Shown one piece after another: positions 1-7,678 of a stretch of DNA of 14,652 bases. The translations under genes and the position numbers were made by a program. Location: contig DATLXM010000055.1 of NCBI GenBank assembly GCA_035575835.1, forward strand, positions 1 to 14,652, read 5' to 3'. Source of the DNA: Gaiellasilicea sp035575835. GTDB lineage: Bacteria; Actinomycetota; Thermoleophilia; Gaiellales; Gaiellaceae. The notes under the pieces are model-generated. The model was not told the origin of the DNA, searched no databases, and worked only from the letters and a program-made list of their open reading frames with translations. Position 1 is the first letter of the stretch, and every line of letters begins with the position of its first letter.

Positions 1-317
1 GCCCCGCGCAGCGATTTCGCCTTCTGCCGGTAGAAGCCCGTCTGGTAGATGTCCTGCTCCAGCTCCTCGGGCGCCACGGCGAGATAGTCCTCCAGCCGCC
101 GGTACTTCACGAACAGCTTCTCCGTGACCCGGTTCACGTTCACGTCGGTCGTCTGCGCCGAGAGCATCACGGAGAAGAGCAGCTCGACCTCGTTCCGGAA
201 TCGGAGCGCGATCTTCGCGTCCGCATGCTCTTCGGCCAGGCGTTCGACGATCGGCCGGATCCGCGCACGCTTCGGGCCGACTCGGCGGCGCGCCTCGCCG
301 ACGTAGCTCGGCGCCAT
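1..317 (-). CDS. nth: Endonuclease III (DNA glycosylase/AP lyase), N-terminal 105 residues; 3' end outside window
   Basis: Base-excision repair enzyme that removes oxidised pyrimidines and nicks at abasic sites. The reading frame starts at ATG 317-315 and stays open to the window edge. Residues 52-64 carry the LSAQTTD-VN-RV stretch of the helix-hairpin-helix endonuclease III family, followed by a QTGFYRQKAKSLRG segment (residues 92-105) matching the family's GLYN.KA..L region. The catalytic Lys/Asp and the C-terminal Cys4 iron-sulphur cluster would lie beyond the window and cannot be checked. The start ATG shares one base with the TGA of the upstream phosphoesterase (TGATG), so translation is probably coupled and the gene is the visible tail of the addB-addA-phosphoesterase operon. 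The family call is seen in the sequence; operon membership is inference from the overlap. Confidence 0.93.
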   Translation of the reverse strand, partial: MAPSYVGEARRRVGPKRARIRPIVERLAEEHADAKIALRFRNEVELLFSVMLSAQTTDVNVNRVTEKLFVKYRRLEDYLAVAPEELEQDIYQTGFYRQKAKSLRG

Positions 318-982
318 CAGGCGATGCTCTCGAAGTACGCGGACGTCTCGTCGGGGTCGACCGGCTCGAGCAACCAGGTCGCGAGCTGCTCCGCGTCCGG
401 ATACGAGGTCGCACGGACCGAAACGGCAGCGGCCTCGTACGCGTACGCCGTCCGCCGGAGGTGGACTACGAGCCCGTCGACGAGCGCCCAGAACGCGCCC
501 TGGCGACCCTCGTAGGGCATTCCGACACTGCCGGCGTTGACGAACCGCACGCGTCCCGACTGCCGCTCGAACTGGACATGCGTGTGGCCACCGATGACGA
601 GCCCCTGTTCCACGCCCTCGAGTGCGGCGCCCAGACGCTCCGGCGGCGAGACCTTGGTCAGGATCTCGTCGTCGCGGCGAGGCGAGCCGTGACAGTAGAG
701 AACGTCGCCGAGCACCCGGACGTGCGGCTGGCCCTCGAGGTAGGCCTGCGCGTCGACTGGGAGCTCCTGGCGCAGCCAATCCGAGAGATCGCGGTCGGCG
801 TTTCCGCGGACGAACACGGCCCCGAGCGCATGGAGACGCTCGACGCACTCACGCGGGAACGGCCCCGCCGCGACGTCACCACCACAGACGATCGCGTCGA
901 CATCCTCTGCGGCAACCTCCGCGAGCACGGCCTCGAGCGCGGGCAGGTTCCCGTGCACGTCGTGCAGCGCGGCGACGCGCAT
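317..982 (-). CDS. YfcE/MJ0936-type metallophosphoesterase (calcineurin-like, domain 2)
   Basis: A 221-residue soluble dimetal phosphoesterase. All family metal-site motifs are visible in order: D8-V-H10, G35-D36, G60-N61-A-D, C-H98-G-S, and G-G-H133-T-H135, then the NAGSVGMP strand (149-156). The size fits the stand-alone single-domain family. Natural substrates differ between members (cyclic nucleotides, phosphodiesters, phosphomonoesters), so no specific reaction is claimed. It starts at ATG 982, sharing its A with the TAA of addA (TAATG), and its TGA overlaps the nth ATG, so it sits fully inside a coupled repair operon. That position raises the possibility of a nucleic-acid phosphodiester role, as for SbcD/Mre11 relatives. 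However, the protein lacks the extra capping domains of SbcD and looks like the short YfcE type. No signal peptide or membrane segment. Confidence 0.9.
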   Translation of the reverse strand: MRVAALHDVHGNLPALEAVLAEVAAEDVDAIVCGGDVAAGPFPRECVERLHALGAVFVRGNADRDLSDWLRQELPVDAQAYLEGQPHVRVLGDVLYCHGSPRRDDEILTKVSPPERLGAALEGVEQGLVIGGHTHVQFERQSGRVRFVNAGSVGMPYEGRQGAFWALVDGLVVHLRRTAYAYEAAAVSVRATSYPDAEQLATWLLEPVDPDETSAYFESIA

Positions 983-3900
983 TAGTGGGCGTGCGCGAGG
1001 CTCGGCTGCCGCGGCGAGCCGCCGCCGCGCAGGCGCGGGCCCGCACAGACGACGTCGAGCGCAGGGCAGCCCGCGCAGGTGAACTCGCTCGGCGTCGGCC
1101 TGAACTCGTTCGCACGAATCCGGGCGATCGCGGCCGAGAGCTCCTCCTCGAGCTCGACCAGCTCCGAGCGGGCGAACACCCGAGAGACGACGGCGTCCGT
1201 CCGCTCGAGGAAGTGGTACACGACCTCCACCTCCTCGGCACCCGCGCGGAAGCAGGCGAGCGCGTAGACCAGCCGCTGGAGCCGGTAGTCGGCCTCGACG
1301 ATCTCCTCGGCCGACCCCTCGGCGAGCGAGTTCGTCTTGTAGTCGAGCACGAGCGCCCGCTCGGCCTCGCGCTGGAGGACGTCGAGGCGGCCGTGGAGGA
1401 GGACGCCGTCGTGCTCGAACGCGAAGGGCCGCTCGGGCCGCGCTCCCGCGAGCCCGGCGATCCGACCGGCGAGCTCCGACTCGCAGTAGGTGACGACGAA
1501 GCGGGCGATCCGGTCGAGCTCCTCGTCGGTGACGCCCGGGTACCAGCCGCGGACGAGCTCGACGTCCGGCCGCTCCGGCGCGGCCAGGTCGACGAGCTCG
1601 AGCAGCCGATGGACAGCGTCCCCGACCTCGGTGGCGGCGAGGCCGACGCTCCCTGGCAGCGCGCCGCTCGCGTCGGCCGGCTGCATCCCGACGACCCGCT
1701 CGGCGTAGTAGCGGTAGGAGCAGCGCTCGAAGAGAGCGAGCGCGCTGTACGAGAGGCGCTTGACGTCGTGGAGTGGCGCCGCCGGGAGCGGCGCGATCGG
1801 CGCCAGCGCGGGCGCAAGCGGTGGCAGCGGCGGCGCGCTCTCGGGCGAGAAGAGCGCGAGCTGGCCAGCCTCGTCCACGAGCGGCTCCGGTTCGGCGAGG
1901 AGCTCGGGAGCGGGAGGCGGCGGGGTGCGGTCGACGCGGATCAGAACCCGCGCCCCGTCTCTCTCCAACTCGACGGGACCTTCCCTCGTTGCAAGCTCGG
2001 CCGCGCAGTCGAGCCGGTCGAGGACCCAGCCGATCGGCGTCTTCTCGTCCGCTTTCCGCTCCGGATCGATCGAGCCCGAGACGATCAGACGGTCGATCGC
2101 CCGGGTCATCGCGACGTAGTAGAGACGCAGGCGTTCAGCCTCCTCCTCGGCCTTGCGGGCGTCACGGACGTCGTCGTAGCCGAAGGCGCCGTGGCGCACC
2201 CCGGTCGCTGGGTCGGCGACGCGGAACCCGAACCGGCCGTCCGCGAGGCAGAGGATCTCGTCCGCGCCGGGAGCGTTCCGGTCTCGCCCCGCATCAGCGA
2301 CCACGACGACCTTGAACTCGAGTCCCTTCGCGGAGTGGATCGTGAGCAGGCGTACCGCGTCCGCACCCTCCTCCTCGGCCGCCGCGTCTCGCTCGCCCGT
2401 TCCGACCGCCTCCTGCTCCGACACGAAGCGGACGAAGCCCTCGACGTCCGGGCCGCGCAGCTCCTCATAGGAGCGAGCGAGCCGGGCGAGCTTGCGGAGA
2501 TTCGCGAAGCGTCGGCGCCCGTCCCACTGGGCGAGGACGGCGAGGTCGTAGTCGTGGTCGGAGACGATCCGTTCGCAGAGGCGTTCGAGCGAGAGCCGGC
2601 TCGAGGCGTCGGCAAGCCGGTCGAAGCGCTGCCGGAACGCGCGCAGGAGCCGCTCGTCGCGATCTGCGAGGCCGGCGGGCAACGTGCGCTCGACCCCTGT
2701 GAAAATCGGTCGCTTCCCGGCCGCACGCCTGATCAACATCAGCGCGTCGTTCGAGACACCGACGAAGGGAGAGGCCAGGACACTGACGACCGCCTCGTCG
2801 TCGTAGCGGTTGTGGAGCAGACGCAGGTAGGTGAGGAGGTCGACCACCTGCTGCTGGCCGAAGTAGCCACGGCCGGTCGCGCGGTAGGTCGGAAGGCCGG
2901 CCGCACGGAGCTCTTCCTCGTACCACTCCGCGTCCGTGCCGGCCGCGAAGAGGAGCACGATCTCCCCCGCGCTCGCGGCCCCGCTCTCCACGATCTCGGC
3001 CACCCGCCGGGCGACGTGCTTCGCCTCGGCTCGCCGCCAGTGGAGCCCGCTGTCCTCGTAGGCGGCCTTGTCGGTGACGAGCAGCTCCACGGGCGTCCCG
3101 AAGACGGGGTCGGGGAACTCGCCCGAGGCGGCGAGCTCCTGGAACTCATCCCCGAACTCGGCCGCGAAGAGGTGGTTGACGACGCGAAGGACTTCCGGAC
3201 GGGAGCGGTAGTTCCGGGTGAGCGGGAGCAACGTGCCGGCCGCGGCGCGTCGTTCCCGGAAGACTTGGACGTCGGCGTGGCGGAAGCCGTAGATCGACTG
3301 GAACTCATCCCCGACGAAGAAGACCTCCGTGTCCGCCGCGGTGAGGAGGTCGACGAGATCGCACTGAAGCCGGTTCGTGTCCTGAAACTCGTCGACCATG
3401 ATCGAGCGAAAGCGGAGCTGCTCCTGCTCACGCAGATCGGGCCGTGCGAGCAGGAGCTCGCGCGCGCGGAGCTGCAGATCCTCGAAGTCGAGCGCCGACT
3501 CGCGATCCTTCGCCTCCGCGTACGCCTGCGCGAATCCGCGCAGGAGCTCCTGCAGTAGCTCCCTGTCCCGGAGCGCGAGCTCGTCGAGCGCCGCCTGCTC
3601 GACGGCCTTGCGGGCCTCCTCGTAGCTCGCGGCGCGTGGGCCGCGCGCGCCCAGCCCTCCCAGGTCGAGGAGGCGCTCGGCCGGTTGGGGAGCCGTTGCG
3701 AGGCTGACCGCCTGCGCGGCCGCCGCGCGCTGGAGCTCGGTGGCCTCCGTGTCCTCGGCGAGACAACGGGCCGCCTCGGCGAGCTCGGCGAGCCGCGCGT
3801 CGAGCCCCGGCCGGTGGCCGAGCTCGAGCTCGAGCTCGCGGCCGGCCGAACGGAGGGTCTCGTAGACGCTCGTCAGCATCCGGCGCAGCCCGGCTGCGCC

Positions 3901-4350
3901 GTAGGTGGCGAGGAGCTGCAGTCGCTCGGGCTGCTCGGTAGCACAGAAGGACGTGAGCGCTGTGCTGAACGACTCACTCCGGATCACGCGACCCTGGCTG
4001 TCGTCGAGAATCCGGAAGCGCGGGTCGAGCCCGGCTGCGAAGGGATGGGCCTTCAGCAAGCGGAGGCAGAAGCCATGAATCGTGGAGATCCAGGCCCCGT
4101 CGAGCGAGCGGGCGAGGTCGTGGCGGCCAAGGGCGGAGAGACGCTCCCGAATCCGGTGGCGCAGTTCGCCGGCCGCACGCTCGGTGTAGGTGATCACGAG
4201 GAGCGACTCGACGTCGAGCCCGCGCTCGCACACCGCCTCGACGAAGCGCTCGACGAGCACCGTGGTCTTGCCGGTCCCGGCTCCGGCGGAGACGAAGACG
4301 TTCCCGCGCGCCGCGATCGCCGCAGCCTGCTGCTCGTTCGCCCGCCTCAT
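982..4350 (-). CDS. addA: AddA-like UvrD/RecB-family ATP-dependent helicase-nuclease (1122 aa)
   Basis: Motor and nuclease subunit of a RecBCD/AddAB-type double-strand-break resection complex. A complete SF1A helicase is visible: Q-motif NEQQ (5-8), Walker A SAGAGTGKTT (21-30), DEFQDTN (320-326), GDEFQSIYGFRHAD (347-360), LTRNYRSRPEVL (377-388), TIHSAKGLEF (670-679) and YYVAMTRAIDRL (744-755). A Pro/Ala-rich linker (about 808-862) leads to a PD-(D/E)XK nuclease: H914, GRLD990, LD1003-Y-K1005-TN and Q1025...Y1029. C877 in FERC plus C1092-x2-C1095-x6-C1102 form a four-cysteine iron-sulphur pattern usually seen in AddB. The frame is open 73 codons further upstream, but that would overlap addB by almost 200 bases. 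ATG 4350, 25 bases after the addB stop and just before the NEQQ motif, is preferred; a weak GTGAGG lies about 8 bases upstream. Actinobacterial AdnA/AdnB is the alternative family name. Confidence 0.93.
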   Translation of the reverse strand: MRRANEQQAAAIAARGNVFVSAGAGTGKTTVLVERFVEAVCERGLDVESLLVITYTERAAGELRHRIRERLSALGRHDLARSLDGAWISTIHGFCLRLLKAHPFAAGLDPRFRILDDSQGRVIRSESFSTALTSFCATEQPERLQLLATYGAAGLRRMLTSVYETLRSAGRELELELGHRPGLDARLAELAEAARCLAEDTEATELQRAAAAQAVSLATAPQPAERLLDLGGLGARGPRAASYEEARKAVEQAALDELALRDRELLQELLRGFAQAYAEAKDRESALDFEDLQLRARELLLARPDLREQEQLRFRSIMVDEFQDTNRLQCDLVDLLTAADTEVFFVGDEFQSIYGFRHADVQVFRERRAAAGTLLPLTRNYRSRPEVLRVVNHLFAAEFGDEFQELAASGEFPDPVFGTPVELLVTDKAAYEDSGLHWRRAEAKHVARRVAEIVESGAASAGEIVLLFAAGTDAEWYEEELRAAGLPTYRATGRGYFGQQQVVDLLTYLRLLHNRYDDEAVVSVLASPFVGVSNDALMLIRRAAGKRPIFTGVERTLPAGLADRDERLLRAFRQRFDRLADASSRLSLERLCERIVSDHDYDLAVLAQWDGRRRFANLRKLARLARSYEELRGPDVEGFVRFVSEQEAVGTGERDAAAEEEGADAVRLLTIHSAKGLEFKVVVVADAGRDRNAPGADEILCLADGRFGFRVADPATGVRHGAFGYDDVRDARKAEEEAERLRLYYVAMTRAIDRLIVSGSIDPERKADEKTPIGWVLDRLDCAAELATREGPVELERDGARVLIRVDRTPPPPAPELLAEPEPLVDEAGQLALFSPESAPPLPPLAPALAPIAPLPAAPLHDVKRLSYSALALFERCSYRYYAERVVGMQPADASGALPGSVGLAATEVGDAVHRLLELVDLAAPERPDVELVRGWYPGVTDEELDRIARFVVTYCESELAGRIAGLAGARPERPFAFEHDGVLLHGRLDVLQREAERALVLDYKTNSLAEGSAEEIVEADYRLQRLVYALACFRAGAEEVEVVYHFLERTDAVVSRVFARSELVELEEELSAAIARIRANEFRPTPSEFTCAGCPALDVVCAGPRLRGGGSPRQPSLAHAH

Positions 4351-4375
4351 CCGACCGGCCTCACTTCGACCAGCC

Positions 4376-7309
4376 TCATGCGCGCTTGATCCTGCACATC
4401 CGCCAGAGGTCGCACCAGGCGGGGCATTCGCCACCCTTGGGGTCGTGACGGACGTCGCCGGCCCGGATCCGCTGAGCGAAGCCCCGGGCGAGGTCGCGCG
4501 CACCCTCGGCACGGCCCCAGAAGGCCTCCTCGTCGAGATAGTCGTTCTTCGCGAAGCCGGGGATCCCATTGTCCTTCGCCTCGAGGCGGAGGAGCCCGCG
4601 CGGGCGCCGCTCGCCTGCGAGTGGCCGGTAGAGCCCGCCGAGCGGCTCGATCCCGACGAGGTCTCGAAGCACGAGCATGTAGAGCGGGATCTGGAGTCGC
4701 AGCTCCTTCTCGATCTCGACGGCCGAATGGCCGGTGCGGCCCGACTTGTAGTCCTGGACGATCCCCCGGGCGCTGCCGGGGTCGACGTCGATCCGGTCGA
4801 TCTTCCCCGAGAGAGTGATCCCCTCTCCGAGGTCGAGCCCGCGCTGGAGCTCCGGCGCGGAGCGTTCGGAGCCGAAGCCGACCTCGAAACGGCGCGGGAG
4901 AAGCGGAACCTCGGACTTCGCCTCGTCGCGCACGAACTGTTCGAGGTCGCGTCGGAGGCTCTGCTCGAGCTCTCGTCGCTCGAGCTCGGTCATCTCCATC
5001 TTGACCCCTGCGAGCGCGCCCTCGAGGCACTCGAACAAGAACTCGATCGATCGGTCGAGAAGCGCCTCCTCGACGCGGTCGGAGCCGACGGCCTTCGGGA
5101 GTCCCGCGTAGAAGCGGTGGAGCGTCGTGTGGGCAACCGAGCCCCGCAGCATCGCGTCGACCTTCCGATCGATCGTGCGCGGATCGATCAGGCGCTCGAA
5201 GAACCAGGCCGACGAGCAGTCGGCGAACCGCTCGAGCTCGGTCACGTTGAACGTCGACCGCGTCGAGAGCTCGCCCAATGTGCGCGGATGGATCAGGGTC
5301 GTGTCGCGGGTGAAAGCGCGCTTGGCTCGATCGAGGCGGCGCTCCCAGCCGTTCGCCGTGGCGAGGGCTTCAGCGCCGATCGGATCCACGGCAGCCAGCT
5401 GCGCCAGCGCGCGCAGGCGCTCGCGTTCCGTGGGCGCGGCGTCGAGCGCCCAGGTCAGCTGCGAGAGCGGACGTCGACGCGTCCAGCGCCTGACGTCCTC
5501 GGAGTCGAAGAGCGACGTGACCTCGTCCCAGAACGGGCTCGGCTCGCGCGGTCCTCCCTCCTCTGTCACTGCCTCGCGGACGAGGGTCAGGCGCCGGGTG
5601 GCGCGGGTGCAAACCGTGTAGAAGAGATAGCGGTCGCGCGCCACGGGGTCGGGACGCGACAGCCGGGCGCCCGCGCGGCCGTCGAGCTCGCGGCGCGCGT
5701 CATCGTCGAGGAACGGAGAGGCGAGCCCGCGCCGCGGGAGCGTGCCCTCCTCGAGGCCGAGCGCGAAGACGGCATCGAAGCGGCGCGTCCTGGCTCGGGA
5801 AAGGTCGAGCACGGCCACCCGACCCGTCTCGGCGACCCGGGCGAGACGCACGTCGGCGCGCTCGAGCGAGCTGACGACGTCATCGTGCGAGAGCTCGCCG
5901 CCGACCCCGACCCAGCCGTCGAGCTCGTCGAGGAGCCGCACCACGGCGTCGTAGGCGCGGAGATCCTGCTGTTCCGCGGCCGTGGCGGGGGTCGCCTCGA
6001 GCCCGTAGGCCGCGCGCAGCATCGAGGCTCCAAGGCTCCGGACTGCGTCGATCGGGCTCGCTGAGCCGCGCAGCGACTCGAGAGCGGGGATCGGCTGCCC
6101 GTCCCGGAGCCGGATCGTCTCCTCCTCGACCAGCTCGCCCTCCGAGACCGCGCGACCACGGAGGCGGCCCTCGAGGAAGTCGACGTTCGAGCGACCGAAG
6201 CCCGAGAAAGGTGAGCGCAGGTATCCGTAGAGATCACGGCGACCGCCGTCCTGCCAGACGAAGCGGAGGAGCGAGAGGAGCGCTTGGCCGAAGACCGTCT
6301 GGCCGAGCCGCGCGCGGCCCTCGATCGCGAAGGGGATCCCCAGCGTGCCGAGGACGGTCTCGACGGGAGCCTGCCAGCGTTCGAGCGAGGGAACGACGAG
6401 GGCGATCTCGTGGAGGGGCGTGCCGACCGCCGCGAGTTCGCGGATCTCCTCCGCGACGAGCTCGAGGGCGCCGCGGGCCCCGGCACCCTCGAAGAAGCGG
6501 ATCGCACCCTCGAGCTCCGGGCCTGCCGGCGGATCGTCTGCGAAGAGGTGGCGCTCGACGTGCGCGAGCGCCGGGTGGGTGTATTCGGCCGAGCGCGCCG
6601 GCAGATCCTCGATTCGGCCGTCCGCGAGAGAGGCGAGATCCTCGGCGGTGCGCTGCAGCGAGGCGAACGCCGGGCGGGCCGGCTCGTACGGCAGCGAGAC
6701 GGTCACCTCTGCGCGCCCCGAGAGCGCCTCGAGGAGCCCCCACTCGGCGCCCGTCAGATCCTCGAACCCGTACGCGAAGACCGGTCGGCCGTCCCAGGCG
6801 CCGAGCTCGGAACGGAGCCTCTCGACGGCGCTGCGCCGGAGTACGTCGCGATCCCAGAGCCCCAACGCGTCCAGCTCGGCCCGGTAACTGCCGTAGAGAC
6901 GTGCCAGGTCGCCCTCCAGCTGTTCCGGGTCGATCAACCCGGACTCGAGCTCGCCGAGCGCGCCGAGCAGCGAGTCCGCGAACCCCCCGAACCGCGCCGA
7001 CCGGCCGAGTCCGTCCAGGGAGGTACGGGCGAGCGCGCGCCGGACGAGGAGCGTCCGCTGCGCGTCGCCGGCGACCGGCCGCACGTCGGTGCCGCCGAGC
7101 GCGAGCTCACGGAAGAGATCCTCGAACGTGCCGATCGTGCCGGAAAGGAGGGCCCCGGTCCGCCGCAGCAGATCGCGTTCGACCCGGTCGACGTCCGCCG
7201 CGTTCGGCACGATGAGCACCGGGTCGCGCTCGATCTGAGCGAGATACCCATCCAGGAGGCGGGCGATCTTTCCGGCCTTGGCCGGCCCGACGACGAGAGC
7301 GAGACCCAT
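4376..7309 (-). CDS. addB: AddB-like subunit: degenerate helicase plus PD-(D/E)XK nuclease with Cys4 iron-sulphur motif (977 aa)
   Basis: Partner of AddA in DNA-end resection. The N-terminal P-loop reads GPAKAGKI (8-15): the GxxxxGK frame is kept but the Thr/Ser after the lysine is Ile. No DEFQD-type Walker B or other clear motor motif is seen. Family landmarks remain: the IGTFEDLFREL strand (59-69), a FDAVFALGLEEGTLPRR segment (511-527) as in AddB/RexB, and LFYTVCTRATRRL (562-574) at the motif VI position. The C-terminal nuclease is intact: GSVAH727, KID838-RID, QD853-Y-K855-SG and Q873...Y877. C698 (FADC) with C962-x3-C966-x5-C972 gives the AddB-type iron-sulphur cysteines. The start is ATG 7309, with no Shine-Dalgarno but TAGGAT six bases upstream, suggesting a leaderless mRNA. 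addA follows after 25 bases. Likely an inactive motor with an active nuclease. Confidence 0.9.
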   Translation of the reverse strand: MGLALVVGPAKAGKIARLLDGYLAQIERDPVLIVPNAADVDRVERDLLRRTGALLSGTIGTFEDLFRELALGGTDVRPVAGDAQRTLLVRRALARTSLDGLGRSARFGGFADSLLGALGELESGLIDPEQLEGDLARLYGSYRAELDALGLWDRDVLRRSAVERLRSELGAWDGRPVFAYGFEDLTGAEWGLLEALSGRAEVTVSLPYEPARPAFASLQRTAEDLASLADGRIEDLPARSAEYTHPALAHVERHLFADDPPAGPELEGAIRFFEGAGARGALELVAEEIRELAAVGTPLHEIALVVPSLERWQAPVETVLGTLGIPFAIEGRARLGQTVFGQALLSLLRFVWQDGGRRDLYGYLRSPFSGFGRSNVDFLEGRLRGRAVSEGELVEEETIRLRDGQPIPALESLRGSASPIDAVRSLGASMLRAAYGLEATPATAAEQQDLRAYDAVVRLLDELDGWVGVGGELSHDDVVSSLERADVRLARVAETGRVAVLDLSRARTRRFDAVFALGLEEGTLPRRGLASPFLDDDARRELDGRAGARLSRPDPVARDRYLFYTVCTRATRRLTLVREAVTEEGGPREPSPFWDEVTSLFDSEDVRRWTRRRPLSQLTWALDAAPTERERLRALAQLAAVDPIGAEALATANGWERRLDRAKRAFTRDTTLIHPRTLGELSTRSTFNVTELERFADCSSAWFFERLIDPRTIDRKVDAMLRGSVAHTTLHRFYAGLPKAVGSDRVEEALLDRSIEFLFECLEGALAGVKMEMTELERRELEQSLRRDLEQFVRDEAKSEVPLLPRRFEVGFGSERSAPELQRGLDLGEGITLSGKIDRIDVDPGSARGIVQDYKSGRTGHSAVEIEKELRLQIPLYMLVLRDLVGIEPLGGLYRPLAGERRPRGLLRLEAKDNGIPGFAKNDYLDEEAFWGRAEGARDLARGFAQRIRAGDVRHDPKGGECPAWCDLWRMCRIKRA

Positions 7310-7315
7310 CCACCC

Positions 7316-7321
7316 ATCCTA
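7316..7321 (-). promoter_or_regulatory. Candidate -10 hexamer TAGGAT of a leaderless addB transcript
   Basis: TAGGAT lies on the minus strand with exactly six bases between it and the addB ATG, the spacing expected if transcription starts at or beside the start codon. No Shine-Dalgarno and no convincing -35 element is seen. It matches TAGnnT hexamers at the same spacing before three other genes in this window. Confidence 0.45.
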
Positions 7322-7345
7322 GTCCGGGCCCCTGACGGCTCCTGG

Positions 7346-7417
7346 CCCCGAAACGGGGGAAAAACGGGCAAAGAGCGGGAATCGGACGGGGTCGCCCCCG
7401 CCCGAACCCGCGGTTCG
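7346..7417 (-). terminator. Cluster of three short hairpins between the Lsr2-like gene and addB
   Basis: In minus-strand order, the first is CGAACC-GCG-GGTTCG (7417-7403), beginning three bases after the Lsr2-like stop. The second is CGGGG-GCGA-CCCCG (7400-7387), with a GNRA-type loop. A run of five T (7364-7360) is followed by the third, CCCCG-TTT-CGGGG (7358-7346). All three stems are perfect but short. Together they could end or attenuate transcription from the topoisomerase/Lsr2-like genes before addB. Only the stems and the T-run are observed; termination is inferred. Confidence 0.5.
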
Positions 7418-7419
7418 AC

Positions 7420-7617
7420 CTATGCCGTCGCGGACTTCGGCCGACGGCCGCGGCGAGCGACCTGGCGGCCACCCATCTTCTCGGCCTCGGCGTCGGTCAC
7501 GTCGAGCTCGCGCACGCCCTTGCGCGCGTCGTGGAACGTGATCCGAATCGTCGCGCCCTTACCTTCGGCAATCTCCTGCCCGGACATGTCGGATACGAGA
7601 ACAGTCTTGCGAGCCAC
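7420..7617 (-). CDS. Small basic Lsr2-like (putative nucleoid/DNA-binding) protein, 65 aa
   Basis: Very short protein whose layout recalls the N-terminal dimerisation region of Lsr2, the actinobacterial AT-rich-DNA-binding xenogeneic silencer. It has a RKTVLVSDMSG opening (3-13), a strand pair ending in RELDVTDAEAEKMG (36-49), and a basic tail RRGRRPKSATA (55-65) like an AT-hook RGR core. Unlike full Lsr2 (about 110 residues) it lacks the C-terminal helix-turn-helix DNA-binding domain, so only the basic tail could contact DNA. The start is GTG 7617, set by a perfect AGGAGG five bases upstream. It follows the topoisomerase IB stop by about 60 bases, and a hairpin cluster lies after it. The gene is convincing (strong ribosome site, coherent protein); the Lsr2 relationship is a pattern match by eye and the DNA-binding role is inference. 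Confidence 0.78.
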   Translation of the reverse strand: MARKTVLVSDMSGQEIAEGKGATIRITFHDARKGVRELDVTDAEAEKMGGRQVARRGRRPKSATA

Positions 7618-7622
7618 AGTTT

Positions 7623-7628
7623 CCTCCT
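7623..7628 (-). promoter_or_regulatory. Strong Shine-Dalgarno AGGAGG deciding the GTG start of the Lsr2-like gene
   Basis: A full AGGAGG lies five bases upstream of GTG 7617. It is the strongest ribosome site in the window and supports a non-ATG start for this small gene. It contrasts with the four genes here that have no Shine-Dalgarno at all. Confidence 0.85.
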
Positions 7629-7652
7629 AGGTGATCTGGTAATCCGCGCGGA

Positions 7653-7658
7653 ACGATA
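7653..7658 (-). promoter_or_regulatory. Weak candidate -10 (TATCGT) for the Lsr2-like gene
   Basis: TATCGT matches four of six positions of the sigma-70-type -10 and lies about 35 bases upstream of GTG 7617, in the gap after the topoisomerase stop. No good -35 is seen at 16-18 bases. If real, the small protein could be made independently of topoisomerase IB. Confidence 0.25.
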
Positions 7659-7678
7659 CAGATAACCCGGAAGGGGAA

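Noticed and set aside
622..3558. Long plus-strand open frame of 978 codons
   Set aside because: It lies antisense to addA and the phosphoesterase, is built of Arg/Glu/Val-rich low-complexity sequence and has no recognisable domain; typical of GC-rich shadows.
3819..3838. Perfect 20-bp palindrome made of three GAGCTC units
   Set aside because: It arises from alternating GAG and CTC codons for a Glu-Leu repeat inside addA (residues about 172-177), so it needs no regulatory explanation.
4348..4569. Extended AddA start at 4569 (73 extra residues)
   Set aside because: The extra stretch is Arg/Ser/Pro-rich, overlaps addB by nearly 200 bases and has no family similarity; ATG 4350 begins right before the conserved NEQQ motif.
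7380..7420. Possible tRNA T-arm suggested by GGTTCGACC near 7412-7420
   Set aside because: No acceptor, anticodon or D-arm pairing could be found on either strand, and the sequence runs into the end of the Lsr2-like gene.
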